A stretch of 64,000 nucleotides of DNA from Pseudarthrobacter chlorophenolicus (GCF_000962805.1 NZ_JZTW01000004.1:124001-188000); one strand, 5' to 3'. Numbered from the stretch's first letter, positions 29,620 through 38,914 are shown. Notes: generated by a model from the sequence alone, not told the origin. Numbers and translations: made by a program.

Positions 29620-30520
29620 CGTCATCCTCTCGAGCCTCATTCTCCTCGGCTTCTGCTGCTTCCTGCTTGGCCAGAACCTCCTGGAAGCGCAACTCCATAG
29701 CGCTCGGGGGCCTTGGGGGCGCGGGCGCCCGGAGCCGGACGCGGTGCCAGTCCAGTGTCTCGACGTCAGCGGATTCGCGCAGGGCATCGATCAGGTCCTT
29801 GCTGCCGAACACCCTGGTGCCCATCAGGTCGTAATCAGTCCACAGCACCCACGTCCGATCCTCGGGCCACCACAGCTCCGGGCTGAACTCCTGCCCTCCG
29901 GTGGCGAGCATCGAGGGCAGCATGGTCGCCAGATTGAAGGAGAACACCCGGATGGATTCGGCCTCGAAGATGTTGGTGATGGGCGAGAACCTGCCGAGCA
30001 TCCGGGTCGAGCCGGTATGCGCTGCCAGGACGGGAACGAGCGCCTCCAAATCAGCTTTCCCCAGAGAGCCTTCCGTTGGCCACAGTGAATCTTGGGGTGC
30101 CACGCCGGGAGGCATGACCACGTAGTCGGCGCCGCTATCGTTCAGCAGGGCCGACCAGCAGTAGGCGGGCGGAATCTCAATGCCGTCGTCGCCGGCGGGC
30201 CCCTGCAGCGGGACACCTTTGTCGGCGGCAGTTTCTTCCCAGTTGATCCGCTGCCACCCAGCAGGGGCGTGCGTGCCGAAGCCGAAGCCCGGAAGACGGG
30301 CACCATCTTCTGGCTCGGGAGCCACATCGGCCGGCCGGAAGAACTGGGCGTGAAGGATCCAGGTGCTGTGCGAAAAACCATCGGGAAGCCGGTCGCAAAG
30401 AAGGTCTGCCAGGAGTCCATCGCCAAAGAAGCCCTCGCCCAGCCATGCCAGTTCCGGGCCAGCCAAACCCTCCCAAGACCAACCTTCGGGCAGTGCCCGC
30501 AGTTCTTCTGATTCCCCCAT
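29606..30520 (-). CDS. hypothetical protein, 304 residues
   Basis: Soluble acidic protein. Notable segments: WILHAQFFRPADVAP near residue 55, TRMLGRFSPITNIFEAES in the middle, and EDRTWVLWTDYDLMGTRVFG near the end, a tyrosine-aspartate pattern seen in many small uncharacterised actinobacterial proteins. A Glu/Ala-rich tail forms a probable coiled coil. TAGGCT sits 6 nt before the ATG without ribosome site. It heads a two-gene unit with the DUF6228-like gene. Confidence 0.6.
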   Translation of the reverse strand: MGESEELRALPEGWSWEGLAGPELAWLGEGFFGDGLLADLLCDRLPDGFSHSTWILHAQFFRPADVAPEPEDGARLPGFGFGTHAPAGWQRINWEETAADKGVPLQGPAGDDGIEIPPAYCWSALLNDSGADYVVMPPGVAPQDSLWPTEGSLGKADLEALVPVLAAHTGSTRMLGRFSPITNIFEAESIRVFSFNLATMLPSMLATGGQEFSPELWWPEDRTWVLWTDYDLMGTRVFGSKDLIDALRESADVETLDWHRVRLRAPAPPRPPSAMELRFQEVLAKQEAAEAEENEAREDDDGKG

Positions 30521-30529
30521 GGGATGAGC

Positions 30530-30736
30530 CTACCGGCGGTCGTAACTAGAGGAATGACTCCCAAGGCGCTGTTCACTGACTGCGAGGGGTGCGCCGGGAT
30601 CCGAGAGCGGGTTGTCCCGGGCTTCAGCCGCCGGCGGCTGGCGGGACTTGGCCAGGACAACCAGCAGCGTCAGGACGGTAACCGTCCAGCCGATCCCGGT
30701 GAGCAGCACCAGGCCGATTGCCGCTAAGGGGTGCAT
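30530..30736 (-). CDS. possible small membrane protein, 68 residues
   Basis: One strong hydrophobic segment (AAIGLVLLTGIGWTVTVLTLLVVLA) after a three-residue N-terminus, then a polar tail. It reads away from the 304-residue gene's promoter region and ends 10 bp before its start. No ribosome site is obvious, so confidence is low. Confidence 0.3.
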   Translation of the reverse strand: MHPLAAIGLVLLTGIGWTVTVLTLLVVLAKSRQPPAAEARDNPLSDPGAPLAVSEQRLGSHSSSYDRR

Positions 30737-30953
30737 GGCGACAGTCTAGGGCCGGGGAACCGGGCGGCATGGCTGAAACTCCGGCTCGGCTGTCAACCGG
30801 AGCCCGAACATGGGAAAGGGTGCGCTCCCGTTCGCTGAACGCGCCCTTCTCGCTTCCCCCTACCCGCTCCCTTTCCGAATGTCACCATGCAAGCATGCTT
30901 AGGACCTTGGCAGGTAAGCCATCCAAACGTCTACCTATTGCCGCGGGCTACTG

Positions 30954-31487
30954 TCAGCGACCCCACCGGCGTTCCAGCCATCGAAGGTACAACTGTCTGC
31001 TGTTCCTGAAGAGCCACCCCGAGCGGGCCAAGCCAGCGGCCACGCTGAGGATTGCTGTGGCCAGCAGCCCGGTGTAGGGGAGTGTCTCGAGGGAAGTGCC
31101 GCGGGGCGTCAGGAAGATCATGGCGGCCGCAATCAGCACCGCGGCGATCACCAGGACTTTGACCAAACCGGGGGTGAGCCGAATTCCTTGCTCCAGCCGT
31201 GGCAGGTCCTTGGCCGGTTTCGGTAGCTTCGTCGAGAACCGAACTCCTATGGTCAGGAGCCAGCCGGCGGCGGAAATCGGCGCGCCCAGGAAGATCGTTT
31301 CCCGGCCGCGGCTGGTGTCCTGACCGACCAGGCCGGAGAGCATTGCATCGACAGCGCCCGTTATTGCCAGTGCCGCTCCGTAAAACCAGGCCCAAAAGAT
31401 CCAGGACCGGCGCTGCGCGTGGCCAAGTTCGAGAGCCCGTTCATCTGCCGCCATCGCGGTGGCATCCCCCAATGTCATGAACCGCAC
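30954..31487 (-). CDS. hypothetical membrane protein, 177 residues
   Basis: Four hydrophobic segments: FWAWFYGAALAITGAVDAML, FLGAPISAAGWLLTIGV, VLVIAAVLIAAAMIFL and GLLATAILSVAAGLA. The N-terminal 25 residues are polar (ATAMAADERALELGHAQRR) and the end is basic and tryptophan-rich (RQLYLRWLERRWGR). No recognised family. Start could be ATG 31487 or the internal ATG nine residues downstream. Confidence 0.55.
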   Translation of the reverse strand: MRFMTLGDATAMAADERALELGHAQRRSWIFWAWFYGAALAITGAVDAMLSGLVGQDTSRGRETIFLGAPISAAGWLLTIGVRFSTKLPKPAKDLPRLEQGIRLTPGLVKVLVIAAVLIAAAMIFLTPRGTSLETLPYTGLLATAILSVAAGLARSGWLFRNSRQLYLRWLERRWGR

Positions 31488-31817
31488 TCTACCTGCAGGC
31501 TATGGCCCGCCCGCCCCGCCGGCCGTATAACGATGAGCCGCGCCGGAACAACCGCACACATGCCTCCCATGACCAACATCCTCGCTAATGTCGATCGTCC
31601 GCTCCGTCGACGTCCTGCTGCCGAGGACCGCTGCATCCGGACGCCCGAAGCCCGGGCCAGCCTCCCCAAGGGCATCATTACCATCGAGGCCGACGACTGC
31701 CTTGCCAGCGGGATCAGCAAGTCCACCAGCGCCGGGATCAGGCCGACAGTCGTCTTACCGGCACCGGTTCTGGTCACGCCAAAATTCGCAATAGATGCTG
31801 GTGAGACAAAGACCTAT
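31488..31817. other. intergenic stretch without a supported gene
   Basis: The 330 bp contain only overlapping arginine/proline-rich open frames typical of random GC-rich sequence. One minus-strand frame begins MTRTGAGKTTVG, superficially like a P-loop, but no other ATPase motif follows. I see no gene here. Confidence 0.5.
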
Positions 31818-31852
31818 CTGATATGTTTTTAGTGATCTTATAGATATATCAG
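31818..31852 (+). promoter_or_regulatory. AT-rich inverted repeat upstream of the aminotransferase remnant
   Basis: CTGATAT (31818-31824) and ATATCAG (31846-31852) form a 7-bp inverted repeat separated by 21 bp of AT-rich sequence in an otherwise GC-rich region. The placement, about 60 bp before the ATG of the aminotransferase remnant, fits an operator with a promoter between the arms. Confidence 0.4.
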
Positions 31853-31908
31853 TGCTTGTCGAGTCTCTTCGCGGCTCGACCGTCAGCTCAATGAGGAGTG
31901 GATTGGCA

Positions 31909-32180
31909 TGAAAGAACTCGCGCACCGGCTCGGTCGTCTGGGCACGGAAACCGCCGACAGCGTCGCCCAAGGGCGGACGCCAGGAAGTCGATGGGGAACC
32001 GCGTATACCCCTTCCATCTGGGCCACATCAATATTCAGACCACGCCACACATGACTGAGGCAAGCCCGTAATTACGAAATTCCTGCAGGCAATCATGAAC
32101 CCGGGCCAGGAACTGCTCTGCCCGAACCCCGGCTTCCCGATCTAGGAATCGCAGATCGAGTACCAACGTTCTGGCAGTGC
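31909..32180 (+). pseudogene. PLP-dependent aminotransferase (class I/II), remnant
   Basis: ATG at 31909 begins MKELAHRLGRLGTETADSVA. After a frameshift the neighbouring frame gives NRVYPFHLGHINIQTTPHM, the early part of class I/II aminotransferases. About 55 codons are then missing, and the sequence resumes with PVITKFLQAIMNPGQELLCP, then NPGFPI, an in-frame TAG where homologues have tyrosine, and ESQIEY. Everything beyond, including the PLP lysine, is absent. This is a clearly decayed gene at the right edge of the island, just before pntA. Confidence 0.7.
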
Positions 32181-32406
32181 TCAGCCGAGGAGCGCCGCGC
32201 GCACCGAATAATTAGAGGCGACTGGCGCCCGCGGACTACAAACCAGGCCTGGCAGTAGCCCCCTCCCTTGGGGACGGTGCGAAGCTACTTAGCTCCCGGC
32301 GTCGTCCGTCTCGACGGCGGCTGGTCTTCGTATGCAGGACAGGTCCCTACTGCCTCCCGGCAACAGTAGTCACCGGGGAATCGCACGTTAAAGAGAGAGA
32401 TCATAA

Positions 32407-33966
32407 GTGACACGTATTGGCATTGTCGCCGAATTAGGTAGCGAGACACGGGTGGCGGCGACGCCCACCACGGTGAAGCGGTTGTTGGAGTTGGGCTACG
32501 AGATTGTGGTCGAGAAGGGCGCAGGGGAGTCCTCGGCTTTTCGAGATGAGGACTACGAGGCCGCAGGTGCCTCGGTGGTGGGTGCTGATGAGGCGTGGGG
32601 CAGTGAGGTGGTGCTGCGGATCAATCCACCCTCGGAGGAGGAGATTGGCCGTTTGGCTGACGGTGCGACGCTGATTGGGATGCTGGCGCCGGGTCTGCGG
32701 CCGGAACTGGTGGAGGCACTTGCGGCGCGTCCTATTACGGCGCTGGCGTTGGACGCTGTTCCGCGGATTTCGCGTGCGCAGTCGATGGATGTGCTCAGTT
32801 CGATGGCGAATATCGCCGGGTATCGTGCGGTGATTGAGGCTGCCCACGAGTTTGGCAGGTTCTTCACGGGCCAGGTGACTGCGGCGGGCAAGGTCCCGCC
32901 GGCAAAGGTCCTGGTGGCGGGTGCAGGTGTTGCCGGGCTGGCGGCGATCGGTGCGGCATCGAGCCTGGGCGCGATTGTGCGTGCGACGGATCCGCGGCCC
33001 GAGGTCGCGGATCAGGTGAAGTCCATTGGCGGGTCCTACCTCAAGGTGGAGGTTGAGGAGGAGATGAAATCCTCGGACGGGTACGCCAAAGCAACGTCGG
33101 AGGCATACAACCGGCGGGCAGCGGAGATCTACTCCGAGCAGGCAGCCGATGTGGACATCATCATCACCACCGCCCTGATCCCGGGCCGGCCGGCGCCGAA
33201 GCTGCTCACGGCCGATGACGTGGCCGCGATGAAGCCGGGCAGCGTGATTGTTGACATGGCTGCCGGCCAGGGCGGGAACGTGGAAGGCTCAGTGGCCGGG
33301 GAGCGGACCGTCACCGAAAACGGTGTAGTCATCCTCGGCTACACGGACCTGCCGACCCGGTTGCCGGCCCAGGCCTCGCAGCTGTACGGAACTAACCTGT
33401 TGAACCTTCTTAAGCTCCTCACCCCGGAGAAGGACGGGCAGCTGAGAATCGACTTCGACGACGTCGTCCAGCGTTCAGTGACGGTGGTGCGGGAGGGTGA
33501 GAAGACCTGGCCGCCGCCCCCGGTGCAGGTCTCCGCTGCCCCCGCTCCTGCCGCCCAAGCCCAAACCGTGGCTGAAGAAGCAAGTTCGCCGAAGGAGAAG
33601 GAAGGCCTCAGTCCTGCGGGCAAGGCGCTCTTGTTCGCTTCGGGGATCGCGGCCCTCTTCGGCATCAACACCGTGGCCCCGGCGCCGCTGCCGCAGCACT
33701 TCACGGTGCTGATGCTTTCGGTCGTGGTGGGCTTTTACGTCATCGGGAAGGTCCACCACGCCCTTCACACCCCATTGATGTCCGTCACCAACGCGATCTC
33801 GGGGATCATCGTGGTCGGTGCCCTGCTTCAGGTCACTTCGGAGAACCCGGTGGTGCAGGTCCTCGCGGCCGTCGCTGTCCTGCTGGCCAGCATCAACATC
33901 TTCGGCGGTTTCGCCGTGACCCGGCGCATGCTCGCCATGTTCTCGGCCGGGAAGGCACGTTCATGA
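32407..33966 (+). CDS. pntA: proton-translocating NAD(P) transhydrogenase, alpha subunit
   Basis: Protein of 519 residues. Domain I (NAD-binding) spans about residues 1-370: [20 protein letters not shown], the [22 protein letters not shown] dinucleotide fold, and [14 protein letters not shown] Pro/Ala/Gln-rich linker (about 375-400) leads to four membrane segments of domain II, ending [19 protein letters not shown] and a basic tail. It exchanges hydride between NADH and NADP+ driven by proton flux. GTG start at 32407 with an AGAGAGA stretch upstream. The first third uses noticeably fewer C-ending codons (many GTG, GCG, CGG, TTG) than the rest. Confidence 0.95.
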   Translation: MTRIGIVAELGSETRVAATPTTVKRLLELGYEIVVEKGAGESSAFRDEDYEAAGASVVGADEAWGSEVVLRINPPSEEEIGRLADGATLIGMLAPGLRPELVEALAARPITALALDAVPRISRAQSMDVLSSMANIAGYRAVIEAAHEFGRFFTGQVTAAGKVPPAKVLVAGAGVAGLAAIGAASSLGAIVRATDPRPEVADQVKSIGGSYLKVEVEEEMKSSDGYAKATSEAYNRRAAEIYSEQAADVDIIITTALIPGRPAPKLLTADDVAAMKPGSVIVDMAAGQGGNVEGSVAGERTVTENGVVILGYTDLPTRLPAQASQLYGTNLLNLLKLLTPEKDGQLRIDFDDVVQRSVTVVREGEKTWPPPPVQVSAAPAPAAQAQTVAEEASSPKEKEGLSPAGKALLFASGIAALFGINTVAPAPLPQHFTVLMLSVVVGFYVIGKVHHALHTPLMSVTNAISGIIVVGALLQVTSENPVVQVLAAVAVLLASINIFGGFAVTRRMLAMFSAGKARS

Positions 33967-35438
33967 GCCACGCCACCGAAGCAACAGAAATCATCTCGAG
34001 GAGCCTTACTTTGCCTGACGCCGTCTCTGGTCCGCTGACCGCGGAATCCATCGCCGGGGCGGCCTACGTCGTCGCGGCCCTGCTGTTCATCCTCAGCCTC
34101 GCCGGGTTGAGCAAGCACGAACGAGCCAAGGCCGGCGTCATCTACGGCATCACCGGCATGGTCATCGCGCTGGCTGCCACGGTCTGGCTGACCGTGCAAG
34201 GTGCCTGGGGAACAAACCACGGCCTGACCGGCCTGGCCCTGCTCGTCGCCGCCGTCCTGGTGGGCGGTGCGATCGGACTCTGGCGCGCCCGGGTGGTCGA
34301 GATGACCGGCATGCCCGAGCTCATCGCGCTGCTGCACAGCTTCGTCGGCCTGGCCGCGGTGCTCGTTGGATGGAACGGCCACCTTCAAGCCCCGCACCTG
34401 ACCGGAGCCTTGAAGGACGTCCACCACGCCGAAGTGTTCATCGGCGTCTTCATCGGAGCGGTCACCTTTACCGGCTCCATCGTCGCGTTCCTGAAACTGT
34501 CGGCCCGGATGAAATCCTCACCGCTGATGCTGCCCGGCAAAAACGCCATCAACCTCGGCGCCCTCGCCGTCTTCGTCGCCTTAACCGTCTGGTACGTCAA
34601 TGACTCCCAGCTCTGGCTCCTCGTCGTCGTGACGGTGCTTGCCCTCGGACTGGGGTGGCACCTGGTGGCCTCCATCGGCGGCGGCGACATGCCCGTCGTC
34701 GTGTCCATGCTCAACAGCTACTCCGGCTGGGCCGCGGCCGCGGCAGGCTTCCTGCTGAACAATGACCTGCTGATCATCACCGGTGCACTGGTTGGTTCCT
34801 CCGGCGCTTACCTGTCCTACATCATGTGCAAGGCCATGAACCGGTCCTTCATCTCCGTGATAGCCGGCGGCTTCGGCATCGCCGCCCCCGCCAGCAAAGG
34901 AGACACAGACCAGGGCGAGCACCGTGAAATTACGGCCGAGGCAACAGCCGAAATGCTCACCAACGCCTCGTCCGTCGTGATCACCCCCGGCTACGGCATG
35001 GCCGTCGCCCAGGCCCAATACCCCGTGGCCGAACTCGCACACCAATTGCGCGAACGGGGAGTGAACGTCAGGTTCGGGATCCACCCCGTCGCCGGACGCC
35101 TGCCCGGGCACATGAACGTCCTCCTTGCCGAAGCCAAGGTCCCCTACGACATCGTTTTGGAAATGGATGAAATCAATGACGACCTCGACAGCACCTCCGT
35201 GGTCCTGGTCATCGGCGCCAACGACACCGTCAACCCCGCCGCCGCAGAAGACCCCGGCAGCCCCATCGCCGGAATGCCTGTCCTCAAAGTGTGGGGAGCC
35301 GAGAATGTCGTCGTGTTCAAACGCTCAATGGCCGCAGGCTACGCCGGAGTCCAGAACCCGCTGTTCTTCCGGGACAACTCGCAGATGCTCTTCGGCGACG
35401 CCAAACAACGCGTCGAAGACATCCTCAAGGCCTTCTAG
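33963..35438 (+). CDS. pntB: proton-translocating NAD(P) transhydrogenase, beta subunit
   Basis: Protein of 491 residues whose ATG overlaps the pntA stop (ATGA). Around nine membrane segments occupy the first 290 residues, with [20 protein letters not shown] and [20 protein letters not shown]. The NADP-binding domain III follows: [37 protein letters not shown]-like [31 protein letters not shown] and [13 protein letters not shown]. It completes the proton-pumping transhydrogenase, supplying NADPH for biosynthesis, here possibly for the downstream methionine unit. Confidence 0.95.
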   Translation: MSHATEATEIISRSLTLPDAVSGPLTAESIAGAAYVVAALLFILSLAGLSKHERAKAGVIYGITGMVIALAATVWLTVQGAWGTNHGLTGLALLVAAVLVGGAIGLWRARVVEMTGMPELIALLHSFVGLAAVLVGWNGHLQAPHLTGALKDVHHAEVFIGVFIGAVTFTGSIVAFLKLSARMKSSPLMLPGKNAINLGALAVFVALTVWYVNDSQLWLLVVVTVLALGLGWHLVASIGGGDMPVVVSMLNSYSGWAAAAAGFLLNNDLLIITGALVGSSGAYLSYIMCKAMNRSFISVIAGGFGIAAPASKGDTDQGEHREITAEATAEMLTNASSVVITPGYGMAVAQAQYPVAELAHQLRERGVNVRFGIHPVAGRLPGHMNVLLAEAKVPYDIVLEMDEINDDLDSTSVVLVIGANDTVNPAAAEDPGSPIAGMPVLKVWGAENVVVFKRSMAAGYAGVQNPLFFRDNSQMLFGDAKQRVEDILKAF

Positions 35439-35532
35439 TTCCCCAGACCTGTCCTTCTCCCGCGGGAATGTCCTTGACCCTTGTGTGGTCCGGGCACCTG
35501 CTCTCACCACCTATGAACCGAGATGAGAGACG

Positions 35533-35772
35533 ATGATTCTGCGCCGACTGTTTCGCACCAGTAGTCCGATCAACGGGACACCATCGAATGAACCGGAGCC
35601 GATGCCCAAAACCGGGCAAACACCGTTGCACCCTGTCAGTTTCATTGACGAGATCGTTGCGTCATCGTGGGTAGGACTTCACTACAGGCACGAGTTCTTG
35701 CTCCATCACAAACACGAACTGTTGGAACACCACCATGCGGTGTGTCGAACCAACATCCGTAAGACCTCCTAG
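35533..35772 (+). CDS. possible small His-rich protein
   Basis: Open frame of 79 residues, MILRRLFRTSSPINGTPSNE onward, with a C-terminal segment LHYRHEFLLHHKHELLEHHH that contains nine histidines and an internal repeat (HEFLLHHK / HELLEHHH), followed by one cysteine. GAGAG precedes the ATG. GC at third positions is lower than in pntB, so it may not be a gene. It is the only candidate in the 373-bp gap 35439-35811. Confidence 0.3.
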   Translation: MILRRLFRTSSPINGTPSNEPEPMPKTGQTPLHPVSFIDEIVASSWVGLHYRHEFLLHHKHELLEHHHAVCRTNIRKTS

Positions 35773-35811
35773 CGCCTCGACGCTCCTTTGCCCCTGCGGG
35801 ACGGCGTGAAA

Positions 35812-36123
35812 TCACTCCGCGGCGGCCACGCCGAGGTCCGCGGCGTGGCCGCTGATAGTGCGGGCGAGGTCGATGTCGCGGCTGGTGATCCCGCCGACAT
35901 CGTGGCTTGAGAGCGTGACTCTGACCTCCGGGTAGGTGAGCGTGAGGTCGGGGTGGTGGTTGGATTCCTCGGCGGAGGCGCCAATGCGGTTTACGAACTC
36001 CAAGCCGGTGGAGAACTTTCGAGTCCTGAAGGTGGCGGTGAGCGCGTCGCCGGTCAGGCGCCAGCCGGAGAGTCCGGCTTCGGCAAGTTCGGCGGTGGAG
36101 AGCTTATGTCGGGGGTCAGCCAT
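35812..36123 (-). CDS. phhB: 4a-hydroxytetrahydrobiopterin dehydratase (PCD/DCoH)
   Basis: Protein of 103 residues, full length for the family. The pterin-binding motif is ASAEESNHHPDLTLTYPEVRVTLSSHD (the paired His and following aspartate are catalytic), with GWRLTGDALTATFRTRKF before it. It dehydrates pterin-4a-carbinolamine to regenerate the pterin cofactor. No aromatic amino acid hydroxylase is nearby, so its local role is unclear. It is separated from the methionine unit by a strong terminator. Confidence 0.92.
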   Translation of the reverse strand: MADPRHKLSTAELAEAGLSGWRLTGDALTATFRTRKFSTGLEFVNRIGASAEESNHHPDLTLTYPEVRVTLSSHDVGGITSRDIDLARTISGHAADLGVAAAE

Positions 36124-36201
36124 ATCGCCATCATGGCGCCGGAGGGCCGCCGTTGGCTACAACCGAAGCAACCGCGGGAAGTTGAAAGGACGCGCAGATA
36201 T

Positions 36202-36248
36202 TAAGGAGGACGACGGCGGGAGTTAGGCTCCCGCCGTCGTCCTCCTTA
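36202..36248. terminator. 21-bp perfect terminator hairpin
   Basis: Arms 36202-36222 and 36228-36248 are exact reverse complements around loop TTAGG. On the minus strand the hairpin is followed by TTAATAT, so it would end the transcript of the mesX-mesD-flavin reductase unit, whose last gene stops at 36280. Confidence 0.9.
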
Positions 36249-36279
36249 GCTTTGTTGCCCCGCGCTGTTGGCGCGGCGC

Positions 36280-36852
36280 TCAGCCTCCAAGCTTGGAATG
36301 CTCGCCCAGGCGGTGCCATGAACGGTTGTGGTAGACCAGAGCGTCTCCGGGTTCGCCCGCCTGGACGTCACGCATCACACGGGACTCCAAGGCGTGAACG
36401 GCGATGATGGTGGAAGTCCCCACCTCCATGCGATCGATGACGGCGCAGCGCACCCAGGCGCGGACATCGTCATACACCGCTTCACCGGTTGCAAGGGCCG
36501 ACCAGCGGTGCGTTTGGTCAAATCGGTCGGCACCGGGGGTCGCTCCTAACTTGGCCAAGTCGACGTCGTGCGCGTCCAGCAGGTGCACGACGACCGTCTC
36601 GGCGCGCGACAGCACCTCGGACGAAGAAGACAGTGCCGAGACCGAGAAGATCAGCAACGGAGGGTCCGCACTCACCGACACGACCGAAGATACCGTCAGC
36701 GCCACAGGCCCTTCGCCGGCATCGGCCGTGACGACGGCGACACCTCCCGGGTGCCCACGGAACAGTGCTTTGAATTCATCGGCCGAGAGGGAAGAGGGGA
36801 AGCTCTGCTGCGGAGCCTCGAGCCACGTGTCTGCCGGGTAGGCATGAAACAC
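36280..36852 (-). CDS. flavin reductase family protein
   Basis: Protein of 190 residues with the flavin reductase-like fold: FRGHPGGVAVVTADAGEGPV, ALTVSSVVSVSADPPLLIFS, then TVVVHLLDAHDVDLAKLG and GEAVYDDVRAWVRCAV. Such proteins reduce FMN or FAD with NAD(P)H for a partner oxygenase. The GTG start lies 2 bp after the stop of the core-MetE gene, so it is coupled to it. This suggests that it delivers reduced flavin to the methionine-forming proteins encoded upstream. Confidence 0.9.
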   Translation of the reverse strand: MFHAYPADTWLEAPQQSFPSSLSADEFKALFRGHPGGVAVVTADAGEGPVALTVSSVVSVSADPPLLIFSVSALSSSSEVLSRAETVVVHLLDAHDVDLAKLGATPGADRFDQTHRWSALATGEAVYDDVRAWVRCAVIDRMEVGTSTIIAVHALESRVMRDVQAGEPGDALVYHNRSWHRLGEHSKLGG

Positions 36853-36854
36853 CG

Positions 36855-37901
36855 TTACGACACCCTGGGTGCGGAGCGGGCGAGTTCCTCGCGAATGATG
36901 TTTGTGCCTGCGCTGAGAGCACTCAGCTTGGCCAATGCGACGTCCCGGGGGAACGGCGCCATTCCGCAGTTGGAGCTGGGAATGAGTTTGTCGGCATCAA
37001 CGAACTGCAGGGCCTTGCGGAGGGTGTCGGCGACCTCCTCCGGGGTCTCGACGGTTTCGCTTGCAACGTCGATTGCGCCAAGCATGACTTTCTTGCCGCG
37101 GAGGAGTTCGATGAGGTCCATGGGCACGTGGGAGTTCTGCGATTCCAGCGAGATGATGTCGATGCTGGAGCTCTGCAGCAGCGGGAACGTTTCCTCGTAC
37201 TGCCGCCACTGTGAGCCGAGCGTGGCCTTCCAGTCATTATTCGCCTTGATCCCGTAGCCGTAGCAGATATGCACGGCGGTCTCCGCACGCAGTCCTTCTG
37301 CCGCTCGCTCAAGCGCAGCCACGCCCCAGTCCTTGACCTCATCGAGGAAGACATTGAACGCGGGCTCGTCGAACTGGATGATGTCCACGCCGGCCGCCTC
37401 GAGTTCCTTTGCCTCCTGGTTCAGGATGGTGGCGAACTCCCAGGCCAGCTTCTCGCGGCTCTTGTAGTGGTCATCGTAGAGCGTGTCCACCATTGTCATA
37501 GGACCGGGAAGCGTCCATTTGATCGGCTTGTCGGTGGTTGCGCGGAGGAATTTTGCGTCGTCGACGAATACCGGCTGTTCGCGGCGTACCGGTCCGACGA
37601 CGGTTGGTACGCTCGCGTCGTAGCGGTCGCGGATGCGCACGGTTTTGCGCTGTTCAAAGTCGACCCCGCTGAGGTGCTCGATGAACGTCGTGACGAAGTG
37701 CTGGCGGGTTTGCTCGCCGTCGCTGACGATGTCAATGCCGCGCCGGCTCTGCTCGTGGATGGCGATGCGCAGTGCATCCTGCTTGCCCTCGAGCAGCGCA
37801 TTTCCCTCCAGCTTCCACGGGGACCACAGAGTCTCCGGCTGGGCGAGCCACGATGGTTTCGGCAGGCTTCCGACAAGGGTGGTGGGTAAAAGTGTGTTCA
37901 T
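36855..37901 (-). CDS. mesD: core-MetE methionine synthase, MesD-like
   Basis: Protein of 348 residues, only the C-terminal catalytic barrel of cobalamin-independent MetE (about 760 residues); the N-terminal folate-binding half is missing. Start motif TTLVGSLPKPSWL, then FDEPAFNVFLDEVKDWG. Zinc ligands are visible: His and Cys in VHICYGYG, Glu in ISLESQNSH, Cys in PSSNCGMAPFPRD. In the described folate-independent methionine synthases, the MesD family needs a DUF1852 partner (MesX) and oxygen; that partner is the upstream neighbour here. It transfers a methyl group to homocysteine; the donor for MesD is not established, as far as I know. Confidence 0.85.
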   Translation of the reverse strand: MNTLLPTTLVGSLPKPSWLAQPETLWSPWKLEGNALLEGKQDALRIAIHEQSRRGIDIVSDGEQTRQHFVTTFIEHLSGVDFEQRKTVRIRDRYDASVPTVVGPVRREQPVFVDDAKFLRATTDKPIKWTLPGPMTMVDTLYDDHYKSREKLAWEFATILNQEAKELEAAGVDIIQFDEPAFNVFLDEVKDWGVAALERAAEGLRAETAVHICYGYGIKANNDWKATLGSQWRQYEETFPLLQSSSIDIISLESQNSHVPMDLIELLRGKKVMLGAIDVASETVETPEEVADTLRKALQFVDADKLIPSSNCGMAPFPRDVALAKLSALSAGTNIIREELARSAPRVS

Positions 37902-37921
37902 GATTGGCGATTCTCCGAGGG

Positions 37922-38914
37922 TCAGTTGACGAGAGCGGGGTAGTTGGCGGTCCACTGGTCCAACAGATCCTTGTGGGGCGTGATGAAGTGTTCCTCCGTG
38001 TACTTCGCCTGCGTGACCGCGAGCTGACTGCGCTCGACGCGGTCGTAAGCGATCTGGGTCCGCGAGTAGTCCTGCTCGCCCAGGCTCGGCTGGTAGACCG
38101 CGGCAGCGGCAGAGTTCGCGTTGTAGACCTCCGGGCGGTAGATCTTCTGGAACGTCTCCATGGTGCTGATCGTGCCGATGAGCTGCAGGTTGGAGTAGTC
38201 GTTGAGCAGGTCGCCCCGGAAATAGAAGGCGAGGGGAGCCACGCTGCCGCGGGGCATGAAGTAGCGGACCTGCAGCCCCATTTTTCCGAAGTACGCGTCC
38301 GTCAGGGAGTAATCGTCCTGCTGGTACTCGACGCCCAGGACCGGGTGACGGTTCCCGGTTTGCCGGTATGTCTTGCTCGTGGAGACGCTGATGCAGACCA
38401 CTGGCGGTTGCGGAAAGCGCTCCTGGCCTACCGGGGACTCGAGGAAGTGCTGGAACAGCTTGCCGTGAAGATCGCCGAAATCCTCGGGAACGGTGGGCTT
38501 GCCTGAGTCACCTGCTGCCGCCGGCAGTACCACGCTGAAGTCGAAGTCACGGACGTAGGAGGAAAAGTTGTTCCCGACGATTCCCTGGTGGCGGACCCCG
38601 TTCAGCAGGTCGACGATCTGGATGTCGAGAACCTCGAACAGGGGAAACTGCTGATCCGTGCCTTCCGCAGTGAACTCAATCTGCGCAGAGACGATATTAA
38701 GCTCGAGCGTGTAGCGGTCCCGGTCCGGGTTGTCCCAGTCCGCGAGATCGTTGAAGCGGCGCCGGATCATGGTCAAGGCGTTGCGGAGGTTCTCCTGACG
38801 GTGCTCGCCCCGTGCGAGGTTGGCGAAGTTCGTCGTGATACGGGAGCCTTCGGACGGGGAGTAGTCCTCGTCGAAGCGGGTGGTGGTGATACTGAACGTA
38901 AAGTCGTCTGCCAT
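37922..38914 (-). CDS. mesX: DUF1852 protein, MesX-like partner of MesD
   Basis: Protein of 330 residues, typical DUF1852 length. Segments: MADDFTFSITTTRFDEDYSP, NFANLARGEHRQENLRNALT, VVCISVSTSKTYRQTGNRHP, GLQVRYFMPRGSVAPLAFYF and RGDLLNDYSNLQLIGTISTM. No signal or membrane segment. DUF1852 genes are almost always next to core-MetE genes and are required with MesD for folate-independent methionine synthesis. It is first gene of the unit mesX-mesD-flavin reductase, 20 bp from mesD, and faces the LysR gene across a 123-bp promoter region. Confidence 0.88.
   Translation of the reverse strand: MADDFTFSITTTRFDEDYSPSEGSRITTNFANLARGEHRQENLRNALTMIRRRFNDLADWDNPDRDRYTLELNIVSAQIEFTAEGTDQQFPLFEVLDIQIVDLLNGVRHQGIVGNNFSSYVRDFDFSVVLPAAAGDSGKPTVPEDFGDLHGKLFQHFLESPVGQERFPQPPVVCISVSTSKTYRQTGNRHPVLGVEYQQDDYSLTDAYFGKMGLQVRYFMPRGSVAPLAFYFRGDLLNDYSNLQLIGTISTMETFQKIYRPEVYNANSAAAAVYQPSLGEQDYSRTQIAYDRVERSQLAVTQAKYTEEHFITPHKDLLDQWTANYPALVN

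Noticed and set aside
31475-31777. Minus-strand frame beginning MTRTGAGKTTVG, like a P-loop
   Set aside because: No Walker B or other ATPase motif follows, the rest is Arg/Ser-rich, and it overlaps the start of a membrane-protein gene.
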